A stretch of DNA of 64,000 bases, taken from NCBI GenBank assembly GCA_963930775.1, contig OZ005689.1, positions 35,666,694-35,730,693 on the forward strand, given 5' to 3'. The first letter of the stretch is position 1, and every line of letters starts with the position of its first letter. Below, in pieces: positions 36,415 through 47,896 of the stretch. The position numbers were made by a program, and so were the translations under genes. Under the pieces are notes generated by a model. It saw nothing but the letters and a program-made list of their open reading frames with translations, was not told the origin of the DNA and searched no databases. The DNA comes from Cliona cf. orientalis (taxonomy: Eukaryota > Porifera > Demospongiae > Clionaida > Clionaidae).

Positions 36415-36847
36415 GTGACCGGATCTGGGAAAACCCTCCGTATGGGATTTTTTCTGACAATTGAGTTTGATGCATGGTTGATAAGCTCTATCATAGAGCT
36501 AACCCGCGTTCAAGTCTTAGGCCGATTGCGCGCTTCATTGTGGAGATACAGCGCTTTGCGATCATGCCACACCCCAATAATAGAGAAATTACGGTCTAAA
36601 GGCGTTGCTATGCACGCGTATGGCATTTCCACATACTACGTGTGACCTGGAAATCAATTAAATGGACCTAGGCGGAGCCGTTCGTAATGAACGAAAAGAT
36701 CGAGCAAGAGTTGAATTTCGTTGTTGATAACGACAGCCGATTGTTCTTAGATGCCCAAGAAGCTAAAAAGGTGAGTGAATGTACAGTAGTTCGATGAAGC
36801 TAGCTTCTAATTAGCGCCCATAGCAACGGGCTCCGGGTACGGCTGAC
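36415..36847. mobile_element. Truncated GTGACC element B3
   Basis: The left end GTGACCGGATCTGGGAAAAC is followed by about two thirds of the B sequence, including the 84-bp exon-like segment (36687-36770, GTGAGT donor). It stops after ggctccgggtacggctga, and the right end is missing. Confidence 0.85.
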
Positions 36848-37433
36848 TAAGCTTAAAAATAAGCTGGATAGAGAAGGTGCGAAAATGCATTAGGTCTGGT
36901 CCATGAGAGTTACATTCAGAATCACTGTCCGAATCAAAGAATATATAAGAATATGTACCCACCTGCTGCCTGCCACCATACTCCTCCGTGGTCTAAATAG
37001 GGACTGATCCTTTATAAATGAGCTTGCCAGCTTTGTATATGGCTATTTACAAATGATTTTGAGACATGAGCTCCTTTGTAAGGAGGCAATTGTTTTGAAA
37101 CTCTTGAAACAATACCGTCTTGTGTTGCATTAGGGCCAGTTTTGATGATTTATTTGGCTTGCATCTTGCATGCTGAGTAAAATGGTGGTCAACACATGAT
37201 CTGGTTTTCTGTTTCTAGCTATCATGCTGACGTGTTTGACTTGACTGAATAGACGTTCAGTACTCTGCATTGGCTGAACAGAGGCACATCATTTGGTTTC
37301 AGTGCAGTTAAGGCCTGGGTCAGGTAACGGGGGAGGGTCATCAGGGTTAATCGAATTCATGAATATGTTTCTATGGTAACAATAATGGTCATATGACCAG
37401 CCGTGCTTAGTAAATAATAACGAGCGACCATAT
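36848..37433. other. Gene-free stretch
   Basis: No coding or repeat signal that I can support lies between B3 and B4. Confidence 0.5.
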
Positions 37434-38043
37434 GTGACCGGATCTGGGAAAACCCGGCATATCGCGAGAACGCGCAAGCAGCGCAATGCGCGCCTTTAGT
37501 ACCTCAGGTTAAAAAATGTCGAAGTCGAGTTTTTGTCATATTCATATCAAAGAACCTTTCTACTAACCTTTGCCACCACCTACGGAGACTAAACGTAAGT
37601 TACCAAGGCGAAATAAGCCTTCATTTTGACCTACCTAGTCTGTACGGCAGCCGTACACAGAGCCCGTTGCTATGGGCTCTAATTAGAATTCTCTACCTAG
37701 ATACAGCTAGATTCATCAAACTACGGTACGTTTGCTCACCTTTTTAGCTTCTTGGGCATCTAAGAACAATTGCCTGTCGTTCGCCCAGGTCCATTTAATT
37801 GATTTCCGGGTCACACGTAGTATGCGGAAACGCCATACGCGTGCATAGCAACACCTTTAGACCGTAATTTCTCGATTATTGGGGGTGTGGCGCGATCGCA
37901 AACAAAGCGCTGTATCTCCACAACGAAGCGCACAGTCGCTCTGAAACTTGAACGCGGGTTAGCCCTATGGTAGAGCTTATCAAATATGTAGCTAACTAAA
38001 ATATAAATTTCGCTATATGCCGGGTTTTCCCAGATACGGTCAC
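37434..38043. mobile_element. Non-autonomous GTGACC element B4 (reverse orientation)
   Basis: Both GTGACC ends are present, with ATAT duplicated on each side (37430-37433, 38044-38047). Relative to B8 it has lost about 50 bp inside the 84-bp segment. Confidence 0.88.
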
Positions 38044-38064
38044 ATATTACCGCTCATCTTGACA

Positions 38065-38180
38065 TATGTGACCGGATTTGGGAAAACCCTCCGTAAGGGA
38101 TCCGTGCGCAATTCGCGTAATGCGCGTTTATAGTAGCTCAGGTCGAATTTGTCAAAGTCCAGATTTTATCTTAAAATATA
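38065..38180. mobile_element. GTGACC element end fragment B5
   Basis: One terminal ~115 bp of the B sequence (GTGACCGGATTTGGGAAAAC to aaagtccagatttt) lies 20 bp from the end of B4. The rest is absent. The following 38181-38393 has no recognised feature. Confidence 0.75.
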
Positions 38181-38393
38181 GCTGTAACAAATACTGCAAT
38201 CTCGTTGGTCACATCTAGTCTTCTAACCACTAAGTAGAACCACTAAGTAGAACCACTAAGATCCTCAGGCAGTAAACAATGCATGTTTGTTTATCTTGAT
38301 TTTATAATTGCCATGGTGATAATAATGAAGATAATAGCAGTGCATACACAAGTCTAGCTAAGCATGAGACAGATAGTAAGTCCTCTAGAATAG

Positions 38394-39433
38394 CTAGCTA
38401 CTTTGAACAGTGTTGCCATAGTGAGGAACAACTTTTGGCTTGTATTTGCGCCCTTTTAATCCACCAGGATTATTTTTGGACTGATCTTCAGTGTAGAGCA
38501 GGTATGGCCTTTCACCAGGCTTTTCGATCAAGTGGATTTGACAGGGAGAGAGATGCAACTGTCGATGCTCATCACCACTACGCAATGCAAAATAAAGATC
38601 CACCATGAAGACTACCGTATTGAGCAATGCATGTGGGTTATGATCTCCAAGATCCTTCTTATTCCACAATTCTTCCTCCTCTTCTAGTGTCAGTGGCTCA
38701 GCTTGCTTTCGCTTCGATCCCAGTCCATTGGACTGCAGTCTCTTAATTTCAGCATCAAGAGATAAACGGAAGTTGGCAAAAGAAGTGTCTTTGAAGAAAT
38801 CGACTTCTGGTCTTCCATTTTGCCTCAAGTAGCGCATAATGCCACATATGAGGTGGTGCAGTGTATTTGGAGGATTCTCAGATCCATTCTACTTTCTTAC
38901 TTTTAGAATGAAGTATGTGAGGCGGTGTAGGTGTAGGAGGGTGGATGCATCCATTGTTGTAAGAGATTGCATTACCAAGTTTTCTATTTTTGGCCCACTC
39001 ATCCCAAACTCTAATGCAGTATGCAGTATCCTCCCTGGTTCTCTTAGCTATGGCTTGCTCACGAGCCTTGATCACATCGGAATCAGACATTGCAGGTGCA
39101 AATCTCTGAAGTGGTTTGGACACTCTCAGTAGATATCACAGGATGTTGCAGTTCAAGAGTCGATTCGTCCATAGCATCAATTGAAGGGAGAGTAGCGAAA
39201 ATGCTGTCCAGCAGCTCTTCATAGGTGGATTCAGTCGCTGACGCGCATGCTCCCCACTCATGAAACAATACCGAGACAAGATGGGCGGCGGTCACAGAAA
39301 TGGGCGGGGTTACGTTCACCACCGGTTGAATTGGAAGAAGCGGTAGCAACATCTGCGACTCGACTAAACGCTTCGTTAGAGGAACTGGGAGCGTCCACCA
39401 TCTTGAGACTATGTCGAAAGACTGTTGCTATGT
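38394..39433 (-). pseudogene. Crypton-type tyrosine recombinase gene, 5' half (inverted)
   Basis: The minus strand reads from MVDAPSSSNEAFSR (ATG about 39402) through an N-terminal DNA-binding-like block. That block has FAPAMSDSDVIKAREQAIAK, TAYCIRVWDEWAKNRK and YPPNTLHH-like ENPPNTLHHLICGIMRYL. It continues to the start of the DUF3504/Crypton-derived recombinase domain: SKRKQAEPLTLEEEEELW, DHNPHALLNTVVFMVDLYFA, LRSGDEHRQL (first catalytic Arg region) and KGRKYKPKVVPHYGNT. Frame changes or introns separate the first exon from the rest, and a TGA lies at about 38877. The sequence stops matching right after GNT. The rest of the domain is on the opposite strand next door. Confidence 0.85.
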
Positions 39434-39544
39434 GACTTCGTTCGTTGCTAGCTATATACTAAATGAGTTAGATACCTCGTCCAATGGGATCTACGCTCTT
39501 TAGATACCCTCAGGCCCTTAGCGCCCTTGCAGCGCTCGGGACGC

Positions 39545-39936
39545 TACACTGATAACCCTGATCGATGCTTTGTTCGTATATTCAAAAAATATAGAGCACT
39601 TTGCCCAATCGACCATCCAAATAATGCATTTTATCTCACACCTTTGACAAAGCCATCGGACACCTGTTGGTTTTCTTGTGTACCACTTGGGACGTAATAA
39701 GCTGTCAAATGCAGTTGCCTCAATGTGCAGGTTAGCGGGAATCCAGGGATTTGAAACGAATCATTCTTTACGAGCTACTGTGGCAACTCGTTTGTACTCA
39801 TCTGGCATCGATGAACAACTTGTCATGGAATGCACAGGTCATTGCAGCACAGAAGGAATCACTACAGACTTCAAACACTGATCATGCTGGTGCATTTCAC
39901 TTAAGCTCTTGCTCCAACGTTAACATCAGCTTTTAG
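39545..39936 (+). pseudogene. Crypton-type tyrosine recombinase gene, 3' half
   Basis: The plus strand reads TDNPDRCFVRIFKKYRALCP, NNAFYLTPLTKPSDTCWFS, LGRNKLSNAVASMCRLAGI and NHSLRATVATRLYSSGIDEQ, with the H-x-x-R catalytic box. Next comes GHCSTEGI, then after a frameshift the family C-terminus GAFHLSSCSNVNISF. It is the direct continuation of the minus-strand half. The usual nucleophile Tyr after the GH-box (family pattern R-x-Y-K) appears as Phe in TDFKH, so catalysis is doubtful even apart from the inversion. Confidence 0.85.
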
Positions 39937-39959
39937 CCTCGGGCCTTCGGGTCTCTAAA

Positions 39960-42900
39960 TCACGTAGATCCCTTGGACTTGGATCACCACTGAAGGTTTT
40001 GCCTCGACGAAACTATTCGTAAGTCCGATTTTTTATGAGCTAACAGGAATATTATAAATTGCAGTGAAGTTCTTCAACTTTTTGATGACTCGGCAAGTGA
40101 TAGTTGCGATGGACTCGAAGGCTGTGATAAACCTGAAAGTAAGCCCCTCCTCCCCACTCTATGTATACACGATTTAATTTTAATTTTTAATTAAATGTAT
40201 TAATTTAATTTGCATTAATTTATTTAATTTTAAATTAAATGTATACACGATTTAATTTTAATTTTTAATTTGATTATCCTACCTACATTCAGAGAAGGAT
40301 ATCGAAGGTCAGCACGCAAGAAAGAAGTTAAAGTTTGGGTAAGTTGGTCAATACTTTTTAGCATAAATCTGGGGTGTGGTGTGTAATGATACGATGCATC
40401 ATAATGTACAGAGCAATGGGTTTGTGACTCTGCGACCCTTTGCCGAATAATACGTACTAGGTTGATATGTCCAGACCAAAGGAGGGAAGAGGTGTGGTGT
40501 TGGGAGTCACATGAACAATGTTGGTTTCCCCGTTTTCGATTCCATCCAGTCATAGCATACAGCCAATAGCGCACAGCTGTAAAGACTGTAATAGCCATCC
40601 CAGCCTTTTGTGTACGTGTGCACTATATAGAAATGTTCCATTAGTGTTATGTAATTTTGTGTGGGTTTTGGACATTTTGAAATATAGGGAATGGGCCGCA
40701 TGCACCACACCCAGAGTAGATCATTATCTCTTTGTTATATATAACTATTTCCTTTGCAGTGATGACAGCTCCCCTGCAACTCCAGTATATGATATTCCTC
40801 CCCACAAGTATAGTGCTGATAGTATTTTGAAAATACTTCTTGATCCTGAAATTGACCAAGATAAGATCTGCAATGAGAAACCATTCAATGTGACGGAGAG
40901 TGCTACTTATGTTGTCAATATAAAGAATCTTCATCATCCAGATGACATAAAGAAAGACCAGTTTGGCATCTGGAACTACTCAGGGTCGCACCCCCAAGCC
41001 TATCGGGTGTATCACAAAGAAGGTGGATATTTATCTGTGGAGAAGTGTGGAAATGGTGCAACTGGAGCGAGCGTAGTTTATCTGAGAAGACTACACTGCA
41101 CCCATCCATCAAATGCTGATTTTAAGAGGCTGATCTGTTTTGTTTCAGGTGAGTGAATTAAATAATTGTTGGTAACAAATTCAGTTTAAAAAGGGGGGGG
41201 GGGGGGGGTGGGGGGAGGGGGGTTGGCCTAGAACATAATATTGCTAGCTCTCCCTATTACTGACTGTTGTGCAGAGAAATCCAATGTACAATTAGGTTAA
41301 TTTCCATGAGAAGACAGTCTCTTTTTTTGGGAGCATTGGGACAAGGTTTGTTAGTATTGTACCAATATGGCTGTGTATAGATTATAACGGTCGGTCATCG
41401 GCTAAAATCCGACCAACATGGCTCCATGGCCGCCCAAAACGCTCCTGGTCGGACATATGGCCGCCTTACCATCACTTGCCAGTATAGTTTGCAAAGCGCA
41501 TGCATTCTAATGCTACTGGCAGATAGTGGTCAGTAGCTGGGAGATGTACTTAGTAGTAGTAGTTTATTTAGCACCCACTTAGCTTACAACTTTCACTGCT
41601 CTGTGCTGTGGTTTCTCCATGGTAACTGTACCTCTGCAGCTGAACATACATGTAGCTATATAGCTGTATAGCTGTGCTTGTGCATGTCAGCCACTGCTGC
41701 TACCTTCCCTTGCAAGGACACTAGTCTTATATCTGACTGTACTACGCATAGACATGTATACAATGCATATAATGTCCGGTCAACAGTTAGTGATGTCCGA
41801 TCAAACTGGAATATGGTCTAACATTTATCAGATCATCAACAAAAAATTATAATCCACACTGATATGGTAATGGGTCACCTTGGTACTAGCACAAACCTAG
41901 GGTGTGATTTCTGTCAAGTTTGTGTAGAGTGCATCATAAATAGCCCTATGTATGGCATGTCATAATAATTATTTATTCTGTGTATTGTCTGCAGATGCAT
42001 CTAATAATCCACATCACCTTTGTCTGCTGGTGTACCGATTACCAATAGGGTTTGTCCCAAGCATTGTACCACATGGCAATTCAAAGGAAAAGATACCTTT
42101 TTACCCAACCTGGCCGAGTACTATGTCTCAGATTAAGGAGGAAAGCTTGGTGAAAGGCCCCAAAGCAGCAGTAGAAGGTCTTTCACAAAAGGTTGGGGGT
42201 TTGCTTGGTGCATCAGCATCTGGACAATTTCCCAGAAATGAGAAGCAAATAAGTAATGCCAAACAAAGATCCAATGCCACGACAAGTAGCATGGATTCAG
42301 CAGCAGACGAGCTCTTTGTTGTCATGCAGCGTGCATATGCACAGGATCCTATGAAGAAATTTATTTGGGACATAAAAACTGCTCCTGAGCCGGTAATAGT
42401 ATTGGCTGATGACCAGCAAATAGTTGATATGCTTCGCTTTTGTACATAGTCTTTTGAGTTTGGAATTCTAACCGTCGACCCGACCTTTTCACTTGGCGAA
42501 TTTGATGTCACTCCTATAACGTATAAACACTTACTACTCGAAACCTGTCGTAATAATCAACCACCAGTGTTTCTAGGACCACTTCTCGTGCACTACAGGA
42601 AGACATTCTCCTCCTATCTTTTTTTTTTGCTTCCTCCCTTATCGGGCTAAATCATCAACTTGAAGGGATTAGGGCTATTGGTACGGATGGAGAGCAACCA
42701 CTTATTGATGCATTCATGCATGAGTTTGGTTTTGCTCAGCATCTCACTTGTTTCATCCATGTCCGACGAAATATCAAGGATAAGCTCTCTGAGTGTAGCA
42801 TACCGCACGAACTGGCTGGTGTTATTCTCAATGACATACTTGGTCAGAAACTAGGTACAGTATTCCAAGAAGGCCTTGTAGACGCTACTGACAATGATGA

Positions 42901-44408
42901 TTAGGAAATAGTGATCGAATCCTGGAGAAATTCAAGTGTGTCGAGTATTTCAGATATTGAGAAATTCATCAAGTGGTTCACATCCAACAAAGTTCCCGTT
43001 ATACGAAACACCATGCTACGTTCTATAAGAGAGGATTGTGTACTTGGTAACCCACCTTCAATTTTCACTACCAATGCAAGTGAAAGCATGAATGCTCTCC
43101 TTAAGCACAAGGTGGATTACAAGAAGCATCATTTACCCTCATTTATTGATAAAGTCAAAGAATTAGTGGATGAGCAGAATCGTGAGGTGGAGCGAGCAAT
43201 CGTCAACCGTGGAAAGTGGCAACTAAGATCACAGTATCGATATCTTGAAGTACAGGAGAGCATTTGGTTTAGGATGAATGCACAGCAACGCTAGAAGCAC
43301 ATTTCCAAAGTTCATTCTGTTGTTCTTTCGGAAGTTCAAAGCTGTGAATCAGAGTCTGTTCCTCGTCTTACCAACTTGAGTTCGGGTGGTATGCTATCTG
43401 TGGATGCCAATACTGTTGCCAAGAGTACCAACTTACCTTTTACTTGTGTAGAGGGAATCTGGACTAAAGCAACAGAACTCTTGCAGAAGGACAATGCAAT
43501 TGTTCCAGCCCCAGGTCAAAGTTCAGAAGCAAGGATGGTACTGAGCTACAGCAACAAGGTCCCACACATGGTCACTCCAACAAAAGCGGGAGGCTTTTCT
43601 TGTGACACAAATTGTCCTAATTGGAAGTCTATTGGTATCTGTGCTCACTCAGTTGCTGTGGCGCAAGTAAATGGGAAGCTAGAGGAATTCATTTCAGTTG
43701 TAAAGAAGAAAAAAAAGAGCCCAAATGTTACAGCCCTTGTTACTTCAACCATGCCGAGAGGACGAGGGAGGAAAGGTGGTGTGCCTGCTCGTACTCGAAA
43801 GCCAACCAGCCCGGCAGAAGCTTGTACCAGAGTTGCTATGAGTGTTGGTACACAGGTTGTTTCTAATGTACACAGTGTTGGAGCCGCTTCCTGTGCCACA
43901 CAAAATGCGTCTACGAATCCCTTTCATGTAGCACCATTCTTCAGTAGCCCCAGTGCAGGTAGCATGACATATCCGTATTCTCACTTTCCTCCCAGTCCAG
44001 CATATGATCCATGGAATATGCATCCATACATGTACCCATACCCCTCAACACCTTCCGTTCCACCTGTTGTTGATAGGGCTGCTGATTTGAATCCCTTTTC
44101 TCTCTGCTTCATCAAAGGCAACATCTCTGTCTGTATAGGATGCAAGAATTGATATGAGAAAAGTTCTCAGCCACCCAATGAATGACCTCTGCATAAAGCA
44201 CCAAGAATGGAGAGAATTTATTCCAGCAGGAAGTGAAATCCCGCAGTCGAAGTTTTCAAACGTGTATTACCACTGCAAACCTCAGTGTGTGTGGCTAAGG
44301 TGTTCCGACTTCAATCCTTCGCATTTAGACACTTCAGATGTTGTAGACCAACTAGCCGTAGTCCATAAGGAGTACTTGGCGTTACATTTTGGAATTCATC
44401 TCAACTAA
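39960..44408 (+). pseudogene. MULE transposase with SWIM zinc finger, spliced, several stops
   Basis: Exons joining in frame are: one ending at 40018, then 40065-40138, 40292-40338 and 40760-41151, and a long last exon from 41993. They give VLQLFDDSASDSCDGLEG, KKDIEGQHARKKLKFG, DDSSPATPVYDIPPHKYS and CTHPSNADFKRLICF. The last exon holds the Mutator-like DDE domain: TVDPTFSLGEFDVT (D1), GTDGEQPLIDAF (D2) and TNASESMNALLKHK (E). After it come a SWIM-type finger (FSCDTNC, GICAHSVAV) and a Pro-rich tail ending in a Cys/His block (GNISVCIGCKN...YYHCKPQC). In-frame stops lie at 42447 (TAG), 42902 (TAG), 43292 (TAG) and 44150 (TGA). Frameshifts lie near 42620 (T run) and 44170. Intron 41152-41992 includes a G run at 41191-41222. 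The first exon is not found. Confidence 0.85.
40160..40270. repeat. AT-rich tandem repeat
   Basis: Two copies of gtatacacgatttaatttta lie about 80 bp apart with TTAAT-rich filler. They are in an intron of the MULE gene. Confidence 0.8.
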
Positions 44409-44669
44409 ACACTTTCTTTTTGTGAACAGACTACAATACTGTATTATTATTCTCATCGTATTATTATGATTATGGAAATTCTCCATAGACACAATATCAT
44501 AATATTATTGTGAAGTGCACATGGTAATAGGTCGTCAATTGCGTTAGTACAGCTATAGCTCGCGAGGTCAAGCAATGATGAAAGGTGAGTCCAGTAGTCC
44601 AGTCCAGTGGTCCAGTCCAGCGAATAGTTACACCCTTTTGATTTCTGTACTGACTTCTTCTGCTGCAGT
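44409..44669. other. Short convergent intergenic stretch
   Basis: This lies between the MULE tail and the converging minus-strand gene. It contains a short CCAGT-rich repeat at about 44590-44622. Confidence 0.5.
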
Positions 44670-45613
44670 TTAAGATTCTAACCAGGCTCTAGCTGTTGAG
44701 TGACCTCTGATTTTAATCCATGTGTCCACAATCATATTCAAGAGCAGTGTGGCCGTCTCCTCCCAGTCAACAGCAATGGTGGACCAGCTCGATTGGATAC
44801 CTTCGTCATCAATGATCTTGTCTTTCATCGCAGTCAAAGATGATTGACCCTGTCCAAGATAGCTTCTAAGGGCCAGCTCAATGCTTGTGAACAGCCATCT
44901 GTGTGATGTGTTTCAAGCCCCCCGTGTCGATGGAGTCCATCCAGTCGTCAGAATCATCATGCATTTCATCACCATCCACATCATTCATCTCAATTAGGCA
45001 TGTACAAAGTTTCTCATGCTTGGATTTTTTCAGTCTCTGGTATAATACTCTCGTCACATAGCCACGCACATACCTCAACGCATTCTTTTCGTTGTAGTCG
45101 AGTTGAGTATGCGTGTTGGCTACCATTTCTTGAGTATCTGCTGTTGGAAATTCCTTTGATAGAAGATCCTTGAAAATTATGTCAGTGACATGCTGATAAA
45201 CAGTAGCAGAGGCATCTGTACCACATCCAACAAGGAACTCCTTCCACATGGCTTCAAAGCTAGGAGAACCACGTAGTGTGAAGAGCCCCCACATCCACTC
45301 CTTTCTTGTGCTCATTTTTTTGGCTGTACTAGTGAAGCATGTCAAAAGGTGTCTTTGTAGCTTGGTTAAGAAAGCAGCTGTTTCATCATGGTGAGTACTA
45401 CACCATGATAAAATGAGGCTGGCTGATTTCCTAGCAGCTATTGCTGGCTGGGAGGGAATATCAAAGTCAGGATCAGTCAAGATTTGCTGGAGTGCCTTTA
45501 GCAGGATGTTTTCTGTGTAAATAAGTTGATGCAAACCAGTCATGCATGTGATTATATTCATTGATCACTCTACACTTACCACAAGTATCTCTGGAGCAAT
45601 TAGAGGTAGCCAT
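44670..45613 (-). CDS. Uncharacterised two-exon gene with RYVxGYV motif
   Basis: Exon 1 (45613-45580, MATSNCSRDTC) joins in frame across GT/AG to exon 2 from 45512 (ENILLKALQQILTDPDFDIP). The protein has a helical middle (LILSWCSTHHDETAAFLTKL, KEWMWGLFTLRGSPSFEAMW) and then NEKNALRYVRGYVTRVLYQR. A Cys/acidic stretch leads to DWMDSIDTGGLKHI. After one shift near 44895 the C-terminus reads FTSIELALRSYLGQGQSSL to VDTWIKIRGHSTARAWLES. I know this C-terminal pattern from uncharacterised, transposon-like invertebrate proteins; an RNase-H or THAP9-like origin is possible but unproven. About 315 codons with one frameshift. It may be a recent pseudogene or a sequencing error. Confidence 0.55.
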
Positions 45614-46352
45614 GAGTGGTTGTGGGAAGCAGTAGTAAAGCTCAAACCACACTCACTTAGATAGTGTACATAAGCGTTTGCAGCTGCGCTAAATTTGCAA
45701 ACTATAACACGGAGTGCGCGTACACGTTCTATTGTTCACGTGAGCGGTTTCCAATCCCGTTTACGTAGTCTATAATATCTATGGCTTGAGTTGCTCCATC
45801 TTGCTATGCTGTGGATAACCACGTGTTTTTAACGATATTCACAGCATACCAGTGCAAAGTGCATAGAGTGGTTGCTAGGAAAGTGCATCCCTCGTTGCTA
45901 GGTGTTGGAAAAAATTATGCGTGGGCGATTAAGTTTCCGCATGCGTATTGCGCTGAAACACCTGGAGTTACGGAACGTCAGGTTGACTACTATTCCAATC
46001 GTACTAGCACAAAGAGGATGCCTCGAGTCTGAGAAAGCCAAACGAAGCATTGCTCTATCCAAGTGATGATGTTTGGATGTGATCAGAGTTGACTGGCAAT
46101 GCAAGGTTGATCAATCATCGATAGCAAACTTCAAATCCAGTCGAGTCTTGATCGCAAAACTCATTCAAATCAAAGAGCAGCAGTTGTGTGAACTGCCCCA
46201 GAACAGTTTAGAAGACGGTTGTAGTAGAAAGCTATCAATTGTCGGCGAGTGAATGATTTCATTTTTTGTACGTCAAGAGACCACACCCAATTACTAATTG
46301 TACACGCATGAATATATGGAATGGAAACAGGACAGCTAGCATAAACTGTGTG
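45614..46352. other. Divergent intergenic region
   Basis: The two flanking genes point away from each other here, so promoters for both would lie in this 0.74 kb. It is mixed-composition sequence; no defined regulatory motif can be supported. Confidence 0.4.
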
Positions 46353-47896
46353 ATGGCGTCTGGACGAGGCGGAAGAGAACTGAAACGTCACCTTTTTACT
46401 GCTACTGTATGTATTCGCTGGTTGATGCAAACATGTTTTGACAATGAAATTTTAATGTTGAGTTGTGCAATAGTCATGAATACAAATATTTTCATTTCTA
46501 GGGAGTGCCGGATGTGACAGGCTACAGTTCACTTTCTCGAGAGATTTTGTTTATGATTGAGGTAAGCACAAGAAAATTTCTTTATTATTTCAGGCACAGG
46601 CCAAATTTTCGTTTTAAAGGCTGTAATAGCTACAGTCTTCAAATCTGGACAATTTTTTTCAGCTTAGTGTGTAGACTTGCTTGAAAAAGGAAAAAAAAAC
46701 AATCAATTGGGGTGTGGTTATAGACCACAATATAATTAAGACAAACTAATGTGACTATCTAGGACCACAGAATCAAGATAGAATGCAAAAACCACTCTAC
46801 TGTACATAAGCTCCACCCAACTTTTTATTTCTTCTGTTTGCCCAAAAATTGGAGCTAGCGAATCCGTGCAACAACTTATTTAATTGGTCTGGCCTGACTG
46901 TTAATATACAAGTATAAAAAACAATTAAAATTGAAGGGTGAAATAGGGATGACAGTGCTAAAAAGTACACGAACAAGATTTGTAGGGATAACGTATCACA
47001 TCCACTATACATCCCTACGCTTGCTTTTCTCGTTTATCATGATCAACGAGTACTCATATTGATGGCAATGACCTTAATTCGAAGTTGGCACGTATAATAT
47101 TGATGTGCATCAACCTGTTAGTGCTACCCTTTGAAGTATTCTTGATTTTATGCTTGTCAGAGAATTTCATGTTGTCCCCTAGCCTACCTCATCCCCAGAC
47201 CACTCGGGGAGCCTACAGTTATGTCATTGAATATTTATGATTTGTGAAGGGGGATACTCAATTATTAATTTATCTCTATGCATGTGGGAGAAATTAAATT
47301 TATGCTGTCCCCTTATCTACTCCAAAAGCAAGCGTAGGGATGTATAGTGGATGTGATACGTTATCCCTACAAATCTTGTTTGTGTACTTTTCGGCACTGT
47401 CATCCCTAGTTCACCCTTCAATTTTAATTGTTTTTTATACTTGTTGCCCTTCTTTTTTTATCAATATTGCATACTGTCTAGTTCTCGTATGATATGAAGA
47501 GGGGCATGTACATTAATTATAGTACCACACACCTGATAGCGAGTCATCACTATCGTGATATTATCATGACATTACCAAGAATTTTTTTCATTTCAGAGTG
47601 AAGATCGGAAATATAATAATGATAGCATCAATATGATTATTCAAGTATTGTTGGTATGATAGTTGAATGGTTAACTTGCGATGCAATGACTTGCTTTAAT
47701 GGTTGCTGGAGAAAAGTGTGTGCATGTATTGTATATCAATATCAACATAAGAAATTCAATGGTACACAATCGGTATATTCATGACACACTCCCGTCAGCA
47801 ACAAAGGTTAACCAACTTTTTTCTCTGCTTATTGTACTAATATTGATCAACCTTTGATTCCAGGTTACGGGACGAGGACCCCGGAGTGCATGGTAA
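46353..47896 (+). CDS. Candidate four-exon gene for a 64-residue protein
   Basis: Exons are 46353-46406, 46502-46561, 47597-47644 and 47864-47896. Each internal junction has GT/AG and all introns are phase 0. The product begins MASGRGGRELKRHLFTAT, continues GVPDVTGYSSLSREILFMIE and SEDRKYNNDSINMIIQ, and ends VTGRGPRSAW before TAA. The four exons are short but never hit a stop, and the donors (GTATGT, GTAAGC, GTATTG) are good. Intron 2 holds a 537-bp foldback element. I do not recognise the protein: it is hydrophilic with a basic N-terminus, and no signal peptide or membrane segment is evident. It could be part of a longer alternatively spliced product. Confidence 0.4.
46908..47444. mobile_element. 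Foldback MITE with ~128-bp inverted repeats
   Basis: The left arm ACAAGTATAAAAAACAATT to the base near 47035 is complementary to 47325-47444, for example CATCCACTATACATCCCTAC against its complement. It lies in intron 2 of the small gene. No target duplication is clear. Confidence 0.85.
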
